Source: Rothia sp. HMSC078H08 (GTDB lineage Bacteria; Actinomycetota; Actinomycetes; Actinomycetales; Micrococcaceae). Taken from it: DNA of 64,000 nt. This document shows positions 17,209 to 26,859 of this stretch, in pieces; within the stretch, counting starts at the first letter, position 1; each line of letters begins with the position of its first letter. A model generated the notes under the pieces. That model saw only the letters and a program-made list of their open reading frames with translations, searched no databases and was not told where the DNA came from. The translations under genes were made by a program, and so were the position numbers. The stretch lies in contig NZ_KV795254.1 of NCBI RefSeq assembly GCF_001808955.1, positions 279,559-343,558 on the forward strand. The letters run 5' to 3'.

Positions 17209-20200
17209 ATGGCTCCACGGACCACGAAGGGTCGTAACACGACCTCTACTAAAGCAAACACTAAGAAGACCACCCGCAAGCGCACCACCTCCCGAGGCGG
17301 TGCCCAGCGCGGTGCCAACGCGGCGAACCCTGTAGCGGGCGCTATCTCCTCCGTCTGGCTGAGCATCGCTCACGCTATCGGTGGGCTCTTCCGCTCCATT
17401 GGCGCGGTGCGCACCGACCTTGCGCCCGAAGACCGCCGTGACGGTGGCGCGCTCACCATCCTGCTGTTCGGCATGATTAGCGCCGGAGTGGAGTGGTACA
17501 ACTGGCGTGCCCACACCTCCCTCGGTTTGTTGCGCGCGCCCCTGGACGCCTGGCACACCATGCTGGGTGGTATTTTCGGTCAGGGCGCCCTGTTGATTCC
17601 GGTGTTCTGCCTCATCATGGCGTGGTGTGTTTTCCGTGGGCCCGACCTGATTAAACGTAATAACCGCGTGGCGGTGGGGTCCTTCATCATGCTGATGGCG
17701 GCATCCCTGTTCTTTGCACGCCATGCGGGTCACCCGACGTTCGCGGATGGTTTTGACGCCGTCTGGGCTGGTGGTGGTGTGGCTGGCGTGCTGCTGGGCA
17801 CCCCCATTGTGCGTGTGAGCGGCGGTATTGCGTTCGTTGAGATTCTGATCCACCTGCTACTGGGTATTGCCGGTCTGATGGTTCTGACGAACACTCCGAT
17901 TCGTCAGGTGGTGCCGCGTACTTTGCACCTGGTCGGTTTGGCTCTGGGGGAGAAGCCGAACGGCACGACTCGAACCTCCGCGAAGGATAGCCCTTCGGAT
18001 GCGACTCAGACCGTGGACCTGAACGCTGAGGAGCACGACCGCAGCTACCTGTACGGTGACGATGAGAAGCCGGCGCGCTCGGCTCAGAAGTCTGGTGGCC
18101 TGTTCGCTCGTCTGCGCGGCTGGTTGGGCATTGCTCCCGCTGCGTCGACCGATTCTTCCCTGGACGAGTACGCCGGTGATGAAGCATTCGTGAGCGCCGT
18201 GGTGGATGAGACTCACCCGGAAACCACGCAGATGCCGGTACAGCCGGAGGACTCTGCACAGGATTCTGCGCAGGGATTCGCTCAGCAGACGCGCTCGGCG
18301 GCTAAACCGAACCGCCTGTCCCGTCTGCCCGGTCGCCTCAATCAGGCACCGGCTGCGCAGGGTGTGTCCGCCCAGGGTGCTTCTGCGCAGAACGGCGCTT
18401 ATTCGAGCAGCCCTGACCTCTTCGACGTTGAGGCGTCGGATGCACCCGCAGCCCGCCTGGATCAGGTGCAGCGTGCCGCCGTGGCGAACGGCCGCGTGAA
18501 CCGTATTCCTGGCGAGGAGCCTCTCTTTGACGTTGAGGCATATGACGGATTCGGCGCTTCTGAGGAAGCTTCACCGCAGACGAAACCGCACCAGGTGGTG
18601 AACCCTGCACAGTCTGCGGCACAGCCCGCCGCCTCGGCTTCTGCATCCCAGGCTCCTGCCGCACCCGCGGCGCAGCCGCCGATTCCGACCCGCATGCACT
18701 CGCCGGGTGCGCACCCGAAGAACGCGGCTCCCGCGGCTTCGCGAGCGCCCGAGGCTGGCGCATCCCGCCCGCTGCAGAACAACACTCAGGTGGCGACCAC
18801 CGAGCAGGCGCGCGGCGAGCAGGTTGTGCAGTCCTCCCGCGGCACCTATGTGCTGCCCTCGGAGGAGATACTGGTTGCTGGTCCTCCCGCCAAGGAATCT
18901 TCCGAGGTCAACGAGCACGTGGTTGAGGCTCTGACGAATGTGCTGGAGCAGTTCAAGGTGGATGCGCAGGTCACCGGCTTCTCGCGCGGCCCGACCGTGA
19001 CCCGCTATGAGATTGAGCTGGGTCCCGCCACGAAGGTTGAGCGTGTGACGGCGTTGAGCAAGAACATTGCGTACGCTGTGGCGAGCCCGGATGTTCGTAT
19101 TCTGTCCCCGATTCCGGGTAAGTCCGCGATTGGTATTGAGATTCCGAATACGGACCGTGAGACCGTTGCCCTGGGTGATGTGCTGCGTTCCCCGCAGGCT
19201 CACGCGAACCACCACCCGATGGTCATGGGTGTGGGTAAGGACGTTGAGGGCGGTTTCGTGCTGGCGAACCTCGCGAAGATGCCGCATATGCTGGTCGCTG
19301 GTGCGACCGGTGCGGGTAAGTCTTCGTTTGTGAACTCGATGATTACCTCGATTCTGATGCGTTCGACTCCGGACCAGGTGCGCCTGGTGATGGTTGACCC
19401 GAAGCGTGTGGAGCTAACCGCCTATGAGGGTATTCCGCACCTGATTACGCCCATCATTACGAACCCGAAGAAGGCCGCTGAGGCCCTGCAGTGGGTAGTT
19501 CGTGAGATGGACGCCCGCTACGATGACCTCGCCCACTACGGCTACAAGCACGTGGACGACTTCAACAAGGCGGTGCGTGAGGGTAAGATTCAGCCCGATC
19601 CCGGTAGCAAGCGCACGGTGCATGAGTACCCGTACCTGCTGGTGATTGTTGACGAGCTCGCCGACCTGATGATGGTCGCTCCGCGCGATGTGGAAGAGGC
19701 GATTGTTCGTATTACCCAGCTGGCGCGTGCGGCGGGTATTCACCTGGTGCTGGCGACCCAGCGTCCTTCGGTGGATGTGGTGACCGGTCTGATTAAGGCG
19801 AACGTTCCGTCCCGTATGGCGTTTGCGACCTCCTCGGTTACTGACTCTCGCGTGGTGCTGGATCAGCCCGGCGCGGAGAAGCTGATCGGTCAGGGCGATG
19901 CGCTCTTCCTGCCGATGGGTGCCTCGAAGCCGATGCGTGTTCAGGGCGCGTGGGTGTCTGAGTCTGAGATTCACGCCGTGGTTGAGCACGTGAAGAAGCA
20001 GGCGCCGACCATCTACCGTGAGGACGTGATGGTCTCTGCCGCGAAGAAGCAGATTGATGAGGAAATCGGTGATGACCTCGATGATCTGCTGCAGGCGGCG
20101 GAGATTGTGATTACGACCCAGTTCGGTTCGACCTCGATGCTGCAGCGTAAGTTGCGCATGGGCTTCGCGAAGGCTGGCCGCATCATGGACCTGCTGGAGT

Positions 20201-20418
20201 CGCAGGGCGTGGTGGGCCCCTCGGAGGGTTCGAAGGCACGTGAGGTGCTCATCCGCCCGGATGACCTGCAGGCGACCCTGGCGCGTATTCGCGGTGAGGA
20301 GCCTCCGGCTGCCGACCCGTACGCGAATGCGGTGGACCCGGGCGAGGCGGTCACCGACTACTTCGATGAGCCTGATGATGAGGGCTCGGAGGACGCCTGG
20401 CAGCTGACCGGCCGCTAG
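17209..20418 (+). CDS. ftsK: DNA translocase FtsK/SpoIIIE
   Basis: FtsK pumps DNA at the division septum and helps resolve chromosome dimers. The 1069-residue protein has a basic Thr/Lys-rich N-terminus, four to five membrane segments between about residues 80 and 230, and a long Ala/Gln/Ser-rich linker (about 240-560) in which an LFDVEA motif occurs twice. The cytoplasmic motor contains Walker A GATGAGKS (698-705) and Walker [11 protein letters not shown] (around Asp815). A C-terminal winged-helix gamma domain ([19 protein letters not shown]) reads KOPS-like sites. A final acidic tail is present. The start is set by the leaderless-type -10 box 7 bases upstream. Confidence 0.96.
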   Translation: MAPRTTKGRNTTSTKANTKKTTRKRTTSRGGAQRGANAANPVAGAISSVWLSIAHAIGGLFRSIGAVRTDLAPEDRRDGGALTILLFGMISAGVEWYNWRAHTSLGLLRAPLDAWHTMLGGIFGQGALLIPVFCLIMAWCVFRGPDLIKRNNRVAVGSFIMLMAASLFFARHAGHPTFADGFDAVWAGGGVAGVLLGTPIVRVSGGIAFVEILIHLLLGIAGLMVLTNTPIRQVVPRTLHLVGLALGEKPNGTTRTSAKDSPSDATQTVDLNAEEHDRSYLYGDDEKPARSAQKSGGLFARLRGWLGIAPAASTDSSLDEYAGDEAFVSAVVDETHPETTQMPVQPEDSAQDSAQGFAQQTRSAAKPNRLSRLPGRLNQAPAAQGVSAQGASAQNGAYSSSPDLFDVEASDAPAARLDQVQRAAVANGRVNRIPGEEPLFDVEAYDGFGASEEASPQTKPHQVVNPAQSAAQPAASASASQAPAAPAAQPPIPTRMHSPGAHPKNAAPAASRAPEAGASRPLQNNTQVATTEQARGEQVVQSSRGTYVLPSEEILVAGPPAKESSEVNEHVVEALTNVLEQFKVDAQVTGFSRGPTVTRYEIELGPATKVERVTALSKNIAYAVASPDVRILSPIPGKSAIGIEIPNTDRETVALGDVLRSPQAHANHHPMVMGVGKDVEGGFVLANLAKMPHMLVAGATGAGKSSFVNSMITSILMRSTPDQVRLVMVDPKRVELTAYEGIPHLITPIITNPKKAAEALQWVVREMDARYDDLAHYGYKHVDDFNKAVREGKIQPDPGSKRTVHEYPYLLVIVDELADLMMVAPRDVEEAIVRITQLARAAGIHLVLATQRPSVDVVTGLIKANVPSRMAFATSSVTDSRVVLDQPGAEKLIGQGDALFLPMGASKPMRVQGAWVSESEIHAVVEHVKKQAPTIYREDVMVSAAKKQIDEEIGDDLDDLLQAAEIVITTQFGSTSMLQRKLRMGFAKAGRIMDLLESQGVVGPSEGSKAREVLIRPDDLQATLARIRGEEPPAADPYANAVDPGEAVTDYFDEPDDEGSEDAWQLTGR

Positions 20419-20514
20419 TGCCTCAGCGCCCTGCCCGCTCGGCTGACCCACTCAGTTGAGTGAGCGCGCGACATGCACCCCGCATCGTCCCTGTGATGTC
20501 TGCTACGGCACACG

Positions 20515-20520
20515 TATAAT
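20515..20520 (+). promoter_or_regulatory. -10 box (TATAAT) for pgsA
   Basis: A perfect TATAAT lies about 98 bases before pgsA. The upstream region lacks a good -35 hexamer. Confidence 0.55.
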
Positions 20521-20617
20521 GGACGGTACGGGGTGTTTGCGTACCCCCGATACGTTTAGGTGTCGGTGCGTACGCGGTCTCTCACCGTCGAAAGCCATCT
20601 ACCCGTAAGGAGCCGTT

Positions 20618-21265
20618 ATGAGTGAAGCTCGCAATTCCGCACCCGCAGGTGCGGTCAGCACAGCGAAACCTTCGAACTGGAATGTGCCGAATGTGTTGAC
20701 GGTTCTGCGTATTATTGCGGTTCCTTTCTTTATCGTTGCCCTGGTTGCGGGCGGTACTTTTGGTGCCGCTGATCCAACGCACCGCTGGCTCGCATGGATT
20801 ATTTTCATTCTTGCCATGCTCACGGACTGGGCGGACGGCTACTTGGCGCGCTCGCGTAATCTGATTACGAGCTTCGGTAAGATTGCTGACCCGATTGCCG
20901 ATAAGTTCCTCACCGGCGCGGCGTTTATTGTGCTGTCGGCGCTGGGCGAGCTGTGGTGGTGGGTCACGATTGTGATTCTGCTACGTGAGTGGGGCATTAC
21001 GATCATGCGCCTGTTCGTCATTAAGTACGGTGTGATGGCCGCTAGTAAGGGCGGCAAGATTAAGACCGTGCTGCAGACGGTGGCGCTGGTGCTGATGCTT
21101 CTGCCGCTGGGTCAGCTGGGTCTTGGCTGGCTGATTCCTGGTTGGGTTCTGATGGGCGCGGTCACCGCGATTACCGTGTGGACCGGCCTGGTGTATGTGC
21201 GTGATGCGTATATTTTGCGTCGTAACTGGTTGCAGGCTCAGGCCTCCCAGGGCGGCGGTAACTAG
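20618..21265 (+). CDS. pgsA: CDP-diacylglycerol-glycerol-3-phosphate 3-phosphatidyltransferase
   Basis: PgsA makes phosphatidylglycerol phosphate in the cytoplasmic membrane. The 215-residue protein carries the CDP-alcohol phosphotransferase signature in full: DWADGYLARS, eight residues, then FGKIADPIAD (D-G-x2-A-R-x8-G-x3-D-x3-D). Several membrane segments follow (about 95-115, 130-150 and 155-180). The ATG at 20618 is preceded by AAGGAG. The order ftsK-pgsA-cinA-clgR is conserved in actinobacteria. A hairpin directly after the stop separates it from cinA. Confidence 0.96.
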   Translation: MSEARNSAPAGAVSTAKPSNWNVPNVLTVLRIIAVPFFIVALVAGGTFGAADPTHRWLAWIIFILAMLTDWADGYLARSRNLITSFGKIADPIADKFLTGAAFIVLSALGELWWWVTIVILLREWGITIMRLFVIKYGVMAASKGGKIKTVLQTVALVLMLLPLGQLGLGWLIPGWVLMGAVTAITVWTGLVYVRDAYILRRNWLQAQASQGGGN

Positions 21266-21267
21266 AG

Positions 21268-21300
21268 GCGAGGGGAGTGGCGTGTGCTGCTCCCCTTCGC
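21268..21300 (+). terminator. Hairpin after pgsA
   Basis: GCGA-GGGGAG pairs with CTCCCC-TTCGC around a 12-base loop. No T-run follows, so it could act as an attenuator before cinA. Confidence 0.5.
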
Positions 21301-21365
21301 TGTACCTGCGGTGCGTTGTACGCCGCGTGAGGTTTTGGGCGGCGGTGCGCCGCTGAAAGGAGAGA

Positions 21366-21956
21366 ATGATGGTTCCCCTCGTACTTGAAGATGCTCTGTC
21401 CCTTGAGCTTTCTTCCGCTGAGGTTTTCTCCGGCACCCCGGAGGCAGCGGCGCTGTTACTGCGTGATGCGGTGCAGTTGCGCGCCGCCCAGGAGGGCCCG
21501 GTGCAGGTGGCGACGGCTGAGTCGCTGACCGGCGGGGACGTGGGCGGCGCGATTTGTACGGTGCCGGGTGCATCCGCGTATTACCGCGGCGGCGTGATTT
21601 CCTATGCCTACGAGGTGAAGGCGCAGGTGCTGGGAGTGGATGCTCAGCTGCTGGCGCGTGAGGGTGCGGTGCATCCTGCGGTGGCGGTGCAGATGGCTGT
21701 TGGTGCGGCGCGTGTGTGCGGTGCCGATTATGCGGTGTCGACTACGGGTGTTGCCGGTCCTGATCCTGCGGATGGCCAGCCGGTGGGCACGGTCTATATT
21801 GGCGTGTGTTCCCCGTCCGGTTCTGAGGTGTTTGAGCGGCACTATTCGGGGGACCGGGCGCAGATTCGTGCGGCGGCGAGTGCGGATGCGATTGCTCTGC
21901 TGGCGCGTGCGGTACGCGGCGGTGCCGGTGGGGTTCTGGAGAACGAGCAGGCGTAG
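21366..21956 (+). CDS. cinA: CinA C-terminal family protein (nicotinamide-nucleotide amidase type)
   Basis: The 196-residue product corresponds to the stand-alone C-terminal CinA domain (PncC), which deamidates NMN to NaMN in pyridine nucleotide salvage. It has VATAESLTGGDVGGAI with the catalytic Ser, VPGASAYYRGGVISYA, and STTGVAGPDPADGQPVGTVY, all standard. A roughly 40-residue N-terminal segment before the domain is less conserved. Two adjacent ATG codons (21366 and 21369) follow AAAGGAGAG, so the exact start is uncertain by one residue. It sits in the conserved pgsA-cinA-clgR block. Confidence 0.92.
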   Translation: MMVPLVLEDALSLELSSAEVFSGTPEAAALLLRDAVQLRAAQEGPVQVATAESLTGGDVGGAICTVPGASAYYRGGVISYAYEVKAQVLGVDAQLLAREGAVHPAVAVQMAVGAARVCGADYAVSTTGVAGPDPADGQPVGTVYIGVCSPSGSEVFERHYSGDRAQIRAAASADAIALLARAVRGGAGGVLENEQA

Positions 21957-22241
21957 CGTGCTGGGCTAGACTGTGCTGTGCTGTGCGGCGCCTGGAACGG
22001 CTGTGTAGTCGTCTGTGCAGCGCCTACCTGAGAAAAAATTTTACGGTTCAAATATATTCACAGGGTTCTTTCAGCTCCGAGGGAATAAAGGCATAGGTTC
22101 GTCTGTTTGAATAGATACAAGCCGTAAGAAGAAGACAAAAATGGCGGGGCTCCTAGCTCACGCTCCAAAAATCAGTTAGGCTTAACTATGTACAGTCCCG
22201 CGCGTCGGGAATACCTACTCAGGAAAGTGATATAGAAGCTC

Positions 22242-22649
22242 ATGGCTAAGCAGCGCGTATCGATTAATGGCATTACTAAGTGGAAGGAAATCGAGGAGAC
22301 CCCCCGACAGGCCGCCCCGGTCGTTGAGGAAGCTAAGGTTGTTCCCCTGCGACAGGCAATCGGTGAGGTCCTTCGCGACGTTCGCCAGCGTCAGGGCCGC
22401 ACCCTGCGTGAGGTTTCCCAGCGTGCCCGTGTTTCCCTCGGTTACCTGAGCGAAGTTGAGCGCGGTCAGAAGGAAGCTTCCTCCGAACTGCTGGCGTGGA
22501 TTTGCCAGGCTCTGGACATTCCGATGTCCCAGATGCTGCGTGAGGTTGCCGACCGTATGGCGGTTCTCGAGGGCGTTCAGATCCCGGATACTGTTCCGGC
22601 TGAGATGTCTGAGCAGTACAAGAGCGATTACTACATTCTCTCGAAGTAA
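22242..22649 (+). CDS. clgR: ClgR-type XRE transcriptional regulator
   Basis: ClgR activates clpP/clpC and other protein-quality-control genes in actinobacteria. The 135-residue product has a helix-turn-helix of the Xre type ([22 protein letters not shown]..) at about residues 50-85, preceded by [17 protein letters not shown], which matches the family. The position between cinA and the DUF3046-recA genes is the expected one. The C-terminus ends in YYILSK, not the hydrophobic LAA-like degron through which Clp degrades ClgR in other species, so its turnover may differ. The ATG at 22242 has AGAAG close by. The 285-base upstream spacer is partly A/T-rich and holds no other gene. Confidence 0.9.
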   Translation: MAKQRVSINGITKWKEIEETPRQAAPVVEEAKVVPLRQAIGEVLRDVRQRQGRTLREVSQRARVSLGYLSEVERGQKEASSELLAWICQALDIPMSQMLREVADRMAVLEGVQIPDTVPAEMSEQYKSDYYILSK

Positions 22650-22679
22650 CGCGAGGCGGCACATGCCGCGCTAAACGTG

Positions 22680-22724
22680 AAGCGATGCCGTGCATCCCCG
22701 TAAGGTGGGTGTGCGGCATCGCTT
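22680..22724 (+). terminator. Terminator after clgR
   Basis: AAGCGATGCCG.GCATCC pairs with GGTGTGCGGCATCGCTT (22680-22697 with about 22708-22724), and ATTCTC follows. The long stem probably ends the cinA-clgR unit. Confidence 0.8.
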
Positions 22725-22794
22725 ATTCTCGGTTTATTACCGAGCGATGTGACGAATTATGAAGCAAACTAGCGGTGAAGCGGAAGGAGCGCTT

Positions 22795-23016
22795 GTGAAG
22801 CTGAGCGAATTTTGGGCGTGCATGGAGTATGAGTTCGGTGCCGGGTATGCTCCGGTACTTGCGCGGGACCTGGTGCTGGGCTCGCTGGGTCATGTGACCG
22901 CTGCGGAGGCGCTGGACCAGGGCGTTAACCCGAGGGATGTGTGGCTGGCGATCTGTGATGAGCAGGAGATTCCGCAGGAGCGCCGCCTGGGTCCGGATAA
23001 GGAACCGCTGCGCTAG
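22795..23016 (+). CDS. DUF3046 family protein
   Basis: The 73-residue product is a clear DUF3046 member (KLSEFW.CMEYEFGAGYAPVLARDLVLGSLG, then AAEAL..GV.PRDVWLAICDE), a small actinobacterial family of unknown function that regularly lies next to recA. I chose the GTG at 22795 because GGAAGGAG stands 5 bases upstream and the family begins with M-[KR]-L-S-E-F-W; an ATG at 22759 would add 12 unrelated residues. The 400-base spacer to recA follows. Confidence 0.9.
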   Translation: MKLSEFWACMEYEFGAGYAPVLARDLVLGSLGHVTAAEALDQGVNPRDVWLAICDEQEIPQERRLGPDKEPLR

Positions 23017-23184
23017 GTAGTGAGCCTGGCGTGTTCTAGCGTATGGGCGGTGCCCACCGTCTGTTCCCTAGCGTTTGTTCGAGTGCTGGCGCCTGTGCGG
23101 GAGGTATTTTCGAATAATTAGCCGAGAATCCGGGGTTTTTCGAAAATATATGCCGAAACCCTATCCGATTTATTCGAAACCGGG

Positions 23185-23200
23185 TCGTAATTTTGTTCGA
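23185..23200 (+). promoter_or_regulatory. Candidate LexA (SOS) box of recA
   Basis: TCGTAATTTTGTTCGA matches the actinobacterial pattern TCGAAC-N4-GTTCGA with two mismatches in the left half. It lies directly upstream of TGCTAGACT, whose TAGACT (23208-23213) is a plausible -10 box. The same 11 bases, tgctagacttt, occur next to the LexA-box candidate in the lexA-LysM spacer. Confidence 0.6.
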
Positions 23201-23419
23201 CTCATGCTAGACTTTCCACATCAGGAATTTTTCGGAAAAATCTTCAAAGTTTTCCACAGATTTTAAAAAATGGCCTTATCCTGTCAGGCTGTGACCCTAG
23301 AGTAGTCTCAGAAGGAACCGGTAGGCCAAAACCTTCAAGGTCTCGATTACGAGTCCCACCGATTCCGAAGAAACATTACTCCCGTCAACCACTGACAACA
23401 CAAAGAACGAGGTACTACC

Positions 23420-24523
23420 GTGGCTAAGAACACCAAGTCTCAGAGCGTAGCTCGCGTTCCCGAAGAGGGTCGCGCCAAGGCACTTGAAGCCGTGATGGCA
23501 CAGATCGACAAGAACTACGGCAAGGGTGCAGTCATGCGCCTGGGTGATAAGGAAATCACCAAGACCGAGGTTATCTCCACCGGCGCTATCGCCCTGGATG
23601 CCGCTCTGGGTATTGGCGGTCTGCCCCGCGGCCGCGTCATCGAGATTTACGGTCCCGAGTCCTCCGGTAAGACCACCGTTGCGCTGCACGCTGTAGCGAA
23701 CGTTCAGAAGGCAGGCGGCGTGGCGGCGTTTATCGATGCCGAGCACGCACTGGACCCAATCTACGCGGCTAAGCTGGGCGTGGACATCGACCAGCTGCTG
23801 GTCTCTCAGCCCGACACCGGTGAGCAGGCGCTGGAAATCATGGACATGCTGGTTGGTTCCGGCGCTGTTGATATCGTGGTCGTCGACTCCGTCGCCGCGC
23901 TGGTACCCCGCGCCGAAATTGAAGGCGACATGGGTGACTCCCACGTGGGTCTGCAGGCTCGCCTCATGAGCCAGGCGCTGCGTAAGATTACCGGCCGCCT
24001 CTCTGCAACCGGCACCACCGCAATCTTCATCAACCAGCTGCGTGAGAAGATTGGTGTCTTCTTCGGCTCTCCCGAAACCACCACCGGTGGTAAGGCGCTG
24101 AAGTTCTACGCTTCGGTCCGTATCGACATCCGCCGCATTGAGACCCTCAAGGACGGCGCTAACCCGATCGGTAACCGCACCCGCGCCAAGATCGTGAAGA
24201 ACAAGATGGCTCCGCCCTTCAAGCAGGCTGAGTTCGACATCCTCTACGGTGAGGGCATCTCCGTTGAGGGCGGCATCCTGGACCTGGCGGTGGAGAACGA
24301 CATCGTCAAGAAGTCCGGCGCATGGTTCACCTACGACGGTGAGCAGCTGGGCCAGGGCCGCGAGAACGTTCGTAAGCTGCTCAAGGACAACCCCGAGCTC
24401 ACCGAGGAACTGCAGTACAAGGTTCTGGTGAAGCTGGGCATCATTGAGGAAGAAGTTGAGGAGCAGGCAGTTGCTGAGTCCGAGGGCAACGACCCGCTGG
24501 ACGAGCTGGCTGAGGAGTTCTAA
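23420..24523 (+). CDS. recA: Recombinase RecA
   Basis: RecA forms filaments on single-stranded DNA, drives strand exchange and stimulates LexA self-cleavage. The 367-residue protein has Walker [10 protein letters not shown] (from residue 78), the catalytic Glu in DAEHALDP, Walker [12 protein letters not shown], loop L1/L2 segments and the [14 protein letters not shown] signature, ending in an acidic tail as usual. No intein is present. The GTG start at 23420 follows a GAGG element. A 400-base A/T-rich spacer upstream contains the LexA-box candidate and several TTCGAA-like half sites but no gene. recX follows after two hairpins. Confidence 0.98.
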   Translation: MAKNTKSQSVARVPEEGRAKALEAVMAQIDKNYGKGAVMRLGDKEITKTEVISTGAIALDAALGIGGLPRGRVIEIYGPESSGKTTVALHAVANVQKAGGVAAFIDAEHALDPIYAAKLGVDIDQLLVSQPDTGEQALEIMDMLVGSGAVDIVVVDSVAALVPRAEIEGDMGDSHVGLQARLMSQALRKITGRLSATGTTAIFINQLREKIGVFFGSPETTTGGKALKFYASVRIDIRRIETLKDGANPIGNRTRAKIVKNKMAPPFKQAEFDILYGEGISVEGGILDLAVENDIVKKSGAWFTYDGEQLGQGRENVRKLLKDNPELTEELQYKVLVKLGIIEEEVEEQAVAESEGNDPLDELAEEF

Positions 24524-24552
24524 ACCCGCCCGCGTAGCTTCTTGCTAACGCC

Positions 24553-24623
24553 ACGACTGATTGCCGTGTGCTGTGCATTCCGCACGGTGCACGGCAATCT
24601 GTCGTTAACGGGAGCCCGTTAAC
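24553..24623 (+). terminator. Two consecutive hairpins between recA and recX
   Basis: The first pairs ACGAC.GATTGCCGTG with CACGGCAATC.GTCGT (24553-24605). The second is GTTAACGGG-AG-CCCGTTAAC (24604-24623), a perfect 9-bp stem that shares two bases with the first, so the two may compete. They could end most recA transcripts and lower recX expression. Confidence 0.65.
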
Positions 24624-24732
24624 GGGCGTATCGGGGGTGCCGAGACAACGCCTCGTTACAATGGGGGAGCGCCGTATAGCCGGGCGCACGGGTCATCAAG
24701 CGAGCCAACACAGGGGAGAGGAGGAACTGAAC

Positions 24733-26697
24733 ATGACGGAACAGAACGGTCATGAAGAGCGTGAGCAAAACAGCGCGCGTGACGGCGACGCCGGTTTTGC
24801 GGCGCTGGATGCGACCGAACCACACTTCGGTCCCTCAACTATGCAGGGGTCAGCCTTCCATGACCCTGCATTCCATGACTCGACTTTCTCTGCGTCTGTT
24901 TCCTTTGAAGCTACTGGTTCGTTTGAATCTACCGCCCCGCCGGTTGAGGTAGGCGGCTTCGAGGCGCTCAATTTTGAGGCGCCTGCCGCCCTGGCGGAGC
25001 CCATCCTCAGCTGGGAGGCGCCTCCTTCTGTTGAAGAGCCCCCGTATGAGGATGAGCCCCCATACCCTGATGAACCCCCATACCCTGATGAGCCTCCCTA
25101 CGAGGACGAACCTGCGTATCCGGTAGAGCCTTTGTACCCTGAAACAGAGTACCCTAAAGCAGAGTACGCGGGGGAATATTGGGTACCCTCGGACGAAGCG
25201 GCACCCCCAGAAACGATAGCGGAGCAGCGTGGGGGCCAAGAAACCGCATCCCAGAAACCTAAGCCGAAAGCACGGCAGGCTGAAAAGCTCGCGCATAAGA
25301 AGAAGCCAGCGCCTCAGAAGAAGTCAGCGGCCACAGAAAACGCATCCAAAAAATGGGTGCGGAACAGGACCGCGGATTCGGTAGCCGCTGAGGAGTTCCC
25401 GGACTGGCACCCCGCCTCGCACGGCTTTGTTGAAGAAAGCATCGCCCGCGATAACGGCGGTGACTACGCCGGGGAGTTCCGCGTACCCGAGCTGCCCCTG
25501 CAGGCTGTGCCCGCCAGTTCTGAAGGTGGCAGTTCTGAGGAAGACGGCGAATCCCCGCGCCGTAGCCTGCTCGTTGACCCGAACCTGCCCGCCGTCTCCA
25601 TTGACGAAGCGCCCGCTCGTGCCTTCACCCCCGGCGGTGCCGAGCCGCGCCCTATGGCGGCGGGGCGCATGAGTCGAGCGGGTGCCGCCTCCATCGGCTC
25701 GGGGCTCACTGCCGAAGAGAAGGAAGAGATCGAGAGGCAAGCCGCTCAGCGGGATAAGCAGAAGAAACGCAAGTCTTCGCGTGCCTCCAAGAACACCGAC
25801 TATAAGCGTGGGTTCCGCCGTATGAGCGCGGCGCAGCAAGAGAAAATGCGGAGCCGCTCGCCCTACGCGCCCGCCTTCGGGGCTCGAAGCGACGACGAGG
25901 AAATCCGCAAGAGCCCCACGCGCCGCGGCTCGGGGAGCAACCTATTTAGGGAGGGAAGCGCCTTGAACGAAGAACTCACCCCCGCCGAAGAAGCACTCAT
26001 TCGCGGTATCGCTGAGGAAGAGGCGCAGGGCGTCGGTACCGGAAAGCGCCGTGCCGCTTCGGTCGGTTCCCCAAAGGGTGGTTCTCGAGCTCGGGTCTCC
26101 CAACCAGGCGGCTCTCAGATGGGACATGCTTCCTCACCGCCGGAAAGCAACGTGCCTTCCTGGAAACAGAAGGTGCGTGCCGCCCGCGCTGCGAAAGAAA
26201 CAGACCCCTACACGCGCGCTAAAACCATCGTGTACAACCAGCTGGCGTACTCGGCAAAAACCCGAGGTCAGCTGCGTAAGAAGCTGCAAACAGAAGGATT
26301 CGACGCGGAGCTCATTGAGCCGCTACTCGATAAGTTCGAGGCAGCAAAACTCATTGACGACGCCGAATACGCCCAAAGCTTTGTGGCGCAGAAGAGCCGC
26401 ACCAAGAAGCTCTCCCGCGCCGCGCTGCGCCGTGAGCTCGCCGAACGCGGGGTGCGCGGTGAAGAGGCGGAGAACGCACTGGCTCAGCGCACCGACGAGC
26501 AGGAACGTGAGGATGCCGCCGAGCTGGTGCGTAAGAAGCTGCGCCCCGGCATGGATCTGAGTGACCGCGCCGAAAAGGATAAGGTGACCCGCCGACTGCT
26601 GGGGATGCTGGCTCGCCGCGGGTACTCCTCCTCGGTGTCGATGTCGGTGATTCGTGAGGAACTCGCCGCCTACGGTGCAGAGGACGAGCTCTGGTAG
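24733..26697 (+). CDS. recX: RecX with a very long N-terminal extension
   Basis: RecX binds and modulates RecA filaments. Only residues about 491-654 form the RecX domain (DPYTRAKTIVYNQLA.., LRKKLQTEGFD, LIDDAEYAQSFV, RRELAERGV, VTRRLLGMLARRGYS), which matches the family's usual 150-200 residues. The first 490 residues are low-complexity: an acidic part with PPYPDEP-type 6-residue repeats (about 100-140), a Lys/Ala/Pro-rich part (about 175-215) and a basic Arg/Ser-rich part before the domain. The frame is uninterrupted, and the ATG at 24733 follows GAGGAGGAAC-like sequence. The position after recA is normal. The extension may be a disordered tether; its function is unknown. Confidence 0.88.
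   Translation: MTEQNGHEEREQNSARDGDAGFAALDATEPHFGPSTMQGSAFHDPAFHDSTFSASVSFEATGSFESTAPPVEVGGFEALNFEAPAALAEPILSWEAPPSVEEPPYEDEPPYPDEPPYPDEPPYEDEPAYPVEPLYPETEYPKAEYAGEYWVPSDEAAPPETIAEQRGGQETASQKPKPKARQAEKLAHKKKPAPQKKSAATENASKKWVRNRTADSVAAEEFPDWHPASHGFVEESIARDNGGDYAGEFRVPELPLQAVPASSEGGSSEEDGESPRRSLLVDPNLPAVSIDEAPARAFTPGGAEPRPMAAGRMSRAGAASIGSGLTAEEKEEIERQAAQRDKQKKRKSSRASKNTDYKRGFRRMSAAQQEKMRSRSPYAPAFGARSDDEEIRKSPTRRGSGSNLFREGSALNEELTPAEEALIRGIAEEEAQGVGTGKRRAASVGSPKGGSRARVSQPGGSQMGHASSPPESNVPSWKQKVRAARAAKETDPYTRAKTIVYNQLAYSAKTRGQLRKKLQTEGFDAELIEPLLDKFEAAKLIDDAEYAQSFVAQKSRTKKLSRAALRRELAERGVRGEEAENALAQRTDEQEREDAAELVRKKLRPGMDLSDRAEKDKVTRRLLGMLARRGYSSSVSMSVIREELAAYGAEDELW
25036..25137 (+). repeat. 18-bp tandem repeats inside recX
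   Basis: About six degenerate copies of an 18-base unit such as cctgatgaacccccatac encode the hexapeptide-type repeats PPYEDE, PPYPDE, PAYPVE and PLYPET. Length variation between strains would be expected. Confidence 0.8.
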
Positions 26698-26766
26698 AGG
26701 GCGAATAAAGACGGTCCGCACGCACAGATAGACCCATGCTGGGGTGACCATAAAATAGGCACAACA

Positions 26767-26818
26767 AAGGGTGAGCCCGCTACAGACATACTCTGTGGCG
26801 GGCTCACCCTTACGTTTT
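26767..26818. terminator. Bidirectional terminator between recX and the phosphotransferase
   Basis: AAGGGTGAGCCCGC.ACAGA (from 26767) pairs with TCTGTGGCGGGCTCACCCTT (to 26811), and GTTTTT follows. It lies between converging genes and can serve both. Confidence 0.9.
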
Positions 26819-26859
26819 TGAGATTTATAAAATACCTTGTCGAAGGCCATATCCGCTGG

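Noticed and set aside
23210..23265. TTTCCACAT and TTTTCCACAGA, similar to DnaA boxes, upstream of recA
   Set aside because: Only two imperfect matches in A/T-rich DNA, far from dnaA/dnaN-type genes; not evidence for an origin.
24568..24732. Upstream extension of the recX frame
   Set aside because: It translates the hairpin region after recA and lacks a ribosome site; the ATG at 24733 has one.
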